In this document: positions 60,706 to 64,000 of the stretch, piece by piece
Numbering within the stretch: the first letter of the stretch is position 1
Layout of the letters: every line of letters starts with the position of its first letter
DNA from: Cristatella mucedo
Taxonomy: Eukaryota > Bryozoa > Phylactolaemata > Cristatellidae
DNA length: 64,000 nucleotides
Assembly: GCA_009760855.2 (NCBI GenBank)
Contig: WPIO01000016.1
Location: forward strand, 5,291,001 to 5,355,000
Reading direction: 5' to 3'
Notes under the pieces: generated by a model
Told to the model about the DNA's origin: nothing
The model's input: only the letters and a program-made list of their open reading frames with translations
The model's database searches: none
Translations under genes and position numbers: made by a program

Positions 60706-62133
60706 TGTTATGCAGTTTCTCTGTCTTTGCAGCAGCGGCTGCCTTCACGAAATACCCCAAGGCCAGTTACTTAATTGTCTGAAGACTACAGACCTCACCG
60801 GTAGCATGGGTCATTCAAGGTGCCGTGGAAATGATGAGTCAGCAGCAGCATGTGCTTACTACATGTGCTCACTAAATGAAGGTGAGCCTCTGGCGGTTGA
60901 GGAGCTTTTCGTGAACAGACGTTGAAATGCCGCTGTGCAGACCGGTGAGGGACAGCTTTTACTGCTGCCACTGAGGTTGGATGCTGGGCTCCTGTTGACC
61001 TTCCTAGCCTAGGGATCACTCCTACCAAGGACACAGGAGACCGCTCCTGCAAAGCACACAACTTTTCAATGCCCTCCCTGTACACAGGGGTGTTTGGCAA
61101 TTGTGTGGCTATGAAGGTGATTCTTGGTGCGCTGACCATTGTACCCTGTACTGCTGGGATGTGGATGTGCAGCTTTGCGATTTAGAGTGCCGCTGCCAAT
61201 CCAACGGCAGCCGGTGGACTGCAGCAGCTCTAAGTGCCGGGCAAATATTTGACTTCTGCTGACCCGAACTTGCCGGTATTTGGTCAACGTTTTGTTTATC
61301 TGTTATCTTGGAAAAAGTCGGTCTACGTAAGGTACAAGCCTTCGTCCGGTGCTGCTGATGCACAGTGATCCCTTCTGTTTCCTGGCATCCAGTTACAGCA
61401 TGAAACTCTGGGGCTGCCTGCCTGCCTGAAGGAGGCCGAGAACAGCTAAATACCAGCCATTCTCTTTCCGGCACTAGTCGTTCTGTACCAGCTTGTTTGT
61501 CAGGTGCTCACCAGCAAATGCCAGTCACCGTGTGCTTGCTGGTCCAAACCTAGAGGGCAGCGCTTACTCACGGCCTGGCGATTACTGATTTTGACAGAGA
61601 GCAGTAAGCAAGGTCTTCCAAGATCGATGTATGTGAGTGTGTATGTTGTGCATGTGTGTGTGTGTGCGTGCGCATGTGTGTTGTGCATGTATGTGTGCAC
61701 ATGTGTGTTGTGCATGTGTGTTGTGCATGTGTGTGTGTGTATATGTATGTACGCGCGCGTGGCTGCACAGCTGCATTCGTGCAAGTGAGGAGGAGGGGCA
61801 AGATAGCAGCAATCGTAGCTATGGCACCGTCATTGCTGTCAGTAAACACGCCAGCACATAGCCAGAAGGACGAATGAAGGATGGACACGCCCACGGGCTG
61901 AACAGGGCTGTGCACAAAGGGCTGTGGACAGCCAAGCGCTGTGGGATCGACTATAAGCACAGGCACTGTGCGGGCATCGAGGAGCCGGCACCAAGAAAAA
62001 AGAGCCCCTCGTTGGGTTGGCGCCTCATATGCCAGAGCTTGCATCAAATGCTGCATGTGCAATAATTGCCATAGGATGCTGTTGGAATCCTCTCATAGCA
62101 AGAGGGCTCCATGTACACGGATTCTGTATCTCC
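60706..62133. other. Intergenic
   Basis: Besides the TG-rich repeat at 61.63-61.75 kb, no feature recognised. Confidence 0.4.
61628..61750. repeat. (TG)n/GTGCATGT repeat
   Basis: Repeated TTGTGCATGTGTG units, alternating purine-pyrimidine. Confidence 0.9.
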
Positions 62134-62776
62134 TACCGTATTTCCCCGAAATAAAACGGAGTCTTGCATCAGTTTTTGCTCTAAAAGACGAATTGGGGCT
62201 TATTTTCATTGGGGTGTCTTTTTTACATGGTTCAACAATGAACACTTATTTATGACAGCAATCTATATTTATTCATCTATTTATGTATACAAATTTACAT
62301 TTATTCAAATACAGCTGTCATCTTCTAGAATATAGTCATTCATCTCCAAATCCCAAATTCCGGCCTGAATTCCCTGCGAATCTATTTCCCGAAGAACCAT
62401 TGGTTCTAATCGCTAATGTCCAGCAATAGAGCTCTCCTTAAATGAGCACTTCTTGTCCATGTAGCCTGCTCGCAGTGCATTTGCAACACAGCTGCAAGTG
62501 ATTTTATCCTAAGAATTCTTCACCCAAGAGTTTCCACCCTGATTTCTCTCTATTCTGCACGATGCTACTGTGACCTGTGACAAGTTCGTGTTGATCACTC
62601 CATTCGGTTGCTATCTGCACACATCTTTATGTAAACGTCAGGGAGATAATCCAGATTGCTCACATTCTCCTCTGCCTGGGGCTTATTTTTGGGATAGTGC
62701 TTATATTACAAGCATCTCGAAAAATCATGCTAGCGCCTATCTTTAGGTTAGATCTTATTTTCAGGGAAATGCTGTA
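62134..62776. mobile_element. DNA transposon with terminal inverted repeats, TA flanks (non-autonomous)
   Basis: The left end TACCGTATTTCCCCGAAAT pairs with the right end, whose reverse complement is TACAGCATTTCCCTGAAAAT. Both ends start with TA, as expected of a TA target duplication. Subterminal GGGGCTTATTTT-type motifs recur at both sides (about 62203 and 62679). About 640 bp, no transposase ORF. Resembles a widespread animal MITE-like family with CCCCGAAAATAAGA ends, by memory only; superfamily unsure (Tc1/mariner-like by target site). Confidence 0.65.
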
Positions 62777-62805
62777 AACAATGATTTAAGCCTGGACGAC
62801 ATGGG

Positions 62806-62975
62806 CTGTGATAGCCCAGGAGGTAAGGTGCTTGCTCATCCCGACCGAGGTCATGAGTTCGAATCCTGCAATGGGCGGTCATTTATTGCTAAATGCAATC
62901 AGTTAAACCGTTACGGCTCTTCTGCTGTACACAAATGAGGCTGTTTATTATTTAAATAAGCTATTATTATTATGG
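62806..62975 (+). mobile_element. SINE family B
   Basis: TAGCCCAGGAGGTAAGG is a near-ideal A box; GAGTTCGAATCC is the B box; the body then decays. Lies about 30 bp beyond the DNA transposon. Confidence 0.8.
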
Positions 62976-63241
62976 CTAGCTGGTTCGATTGGGGCTCAGC
63001 ATCCCTACTAATTAAAGCAAGAAAGCCTGTCTTTCTGTGACGTGGCAAGATGGCAACCACCACTTCCGGGAGTGACTGTTTTGGATGCATACATTTATGT
63101 ACAGTATTGTATTTCTATTTTGACTCAGCAAAGCGAGTCCACAGGCCGTGAGCTCTAGTGACTATCAATGTGGAGGTCAGTGGCAGCTGCATGGGTTACA
63201 ACCATAACAATAATAAAAAATAGGTCATTTGTGTGAGCCTG

Positions 63242-63431
<190 letters not shown>

Positions 63432-63952
63432 CCATAAAAACAAAGAGGGAGGCAGACAATTGGATGCTTAAGAGTCTGCCTGGTCAGTAACAGCGACCAG
63501 TAATGCCCTAGTTCGACAAGCATGCACTGTGGATGAGATCCTGGTGCCGAGTGCATATCACAGACGATACCATTATTTTGCGGAATACAGACTTTCCGAA
63601 GATCCTTCCGTGTACTGTACTAATGCGTGCACAGATGCTTTGCAGCGCAGCTCGGGAAGTATGATGGATAAGAAAAGAGCAAGTGCAGGTCGAAAAGGGG
63701 ATCAGGTCACAGATCACATGATCGCTGGGCTCGGGGCACCGAGATCCGGTCCCTGAGCAGCCGATGGCAGTTACGACAGCTGGCTAGACTCGCCTGGCTC
63801 AGCCAGGAAAATCGTCTGCTTGGCTCAGCCACTCGCCAGCATCAGCCTACGCCATCAAGAGCGAGCCTGTCGTGGGCACGTGCTGTGTTGTCTGCTGCAT
63901 GTGCTTGCAGAGTGAGATGTTATAGCTAGAGCAAAATATTTATGTATGTATG
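63432..63952. other. Intergenic, no feature seen
   Basis: No feature recognised. Confidence 0.4.
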
Positions 63953-64000
63953 TGTATCTCCATCTGTAACTCCACAAAGACTAAGTGGATGTTACGAAGG
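63953..64000 (-). repeat. Repeat family C, cut by the window end
   Basis: TCTGTAACTCCACAAAGAC matches the 58.7-kb copy. Confidence 0.45.

Overview
This is a window of animal nuclear DNA. It has spliced genes with GT-AG introns, phase-1 EGF exons, non-LTR retrotransposons, tRNA-derived SINEs and a very heavy load of long dinucleotide microsatellites. One gene encodes an intermediate filament protein with a long, lamin-type rod (about 350 residues) and a lamin-tail domain but no CaaX box. That is the cytoplasmic filament type of protostomes, so I infer a protostome, most likely a spiralian (lophotrochozoan or flatworm). No species can be named from the sequence alone.

Left part (about 2.3-27.8 kb, + strand): the 3' half of a gene for an EGF-repeat type I membrane protein. 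Its 5' exons lie outside the window. Five exons give six complete EGF-like modules plus the end of another, then one transmembrane segment. Two further phase-matched exons at 27.4 and 27.7 kb plausibly encode the cytoplasmic tail and stop. The introns are packed with copies of an L2/CR1-like LINE in both orientations. One copy keeps a 472-codon reverse-transcriptase ORF (8515-9933) and ends about 40 bp before an exon. The introns also hold two SINE families, microsatellites and two large inverted repeats (19.4-19.9 kb and 21.97-22.16 kb).

Middle (27.8-34.9 kb): intergenic repeats between two convergent genes.

34.9-41.7 kb, - strand: a complete intermediate filament gene. I assembled it from eight exons with matching phases, giving 2178 nt and 725 codons plus stop. 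The order is Ser/Gly-rich head, coiled-coil rod, Gly/Ser/Phe keratin-like linker, lamin-tail domain and short C-terminus. A TATA box lies about 100 bp upstream of the ATG and a perfect CArG box about 30 bp further out. An AATAAA lies about 420 bp after the stop.

Right part (41.7-64 kb): a GC- and CpG-rich 5' flank (to about 45.5 kb), then repeat-rich DNA with no gene I can support. It holds LINE 3' ends, SINEs, long (CT)n/(CA)n/(TA)n/(GA)n arrays, minisatellites and a roughly 640-bp DNA transposon with terminal inverted repeats and TA flanks (62.13-62.78 kb).

How the parts relate: the two genes are independent and convergent. The strongest system-level signal is a LINE/SINE partnership. SINE family A has a tRNA-like head joined to the same 3' stem-loop that ends the LINE, so the LINE enzyme probably mobilises it. 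Many of these 3' ends abut expanded microsatellites.
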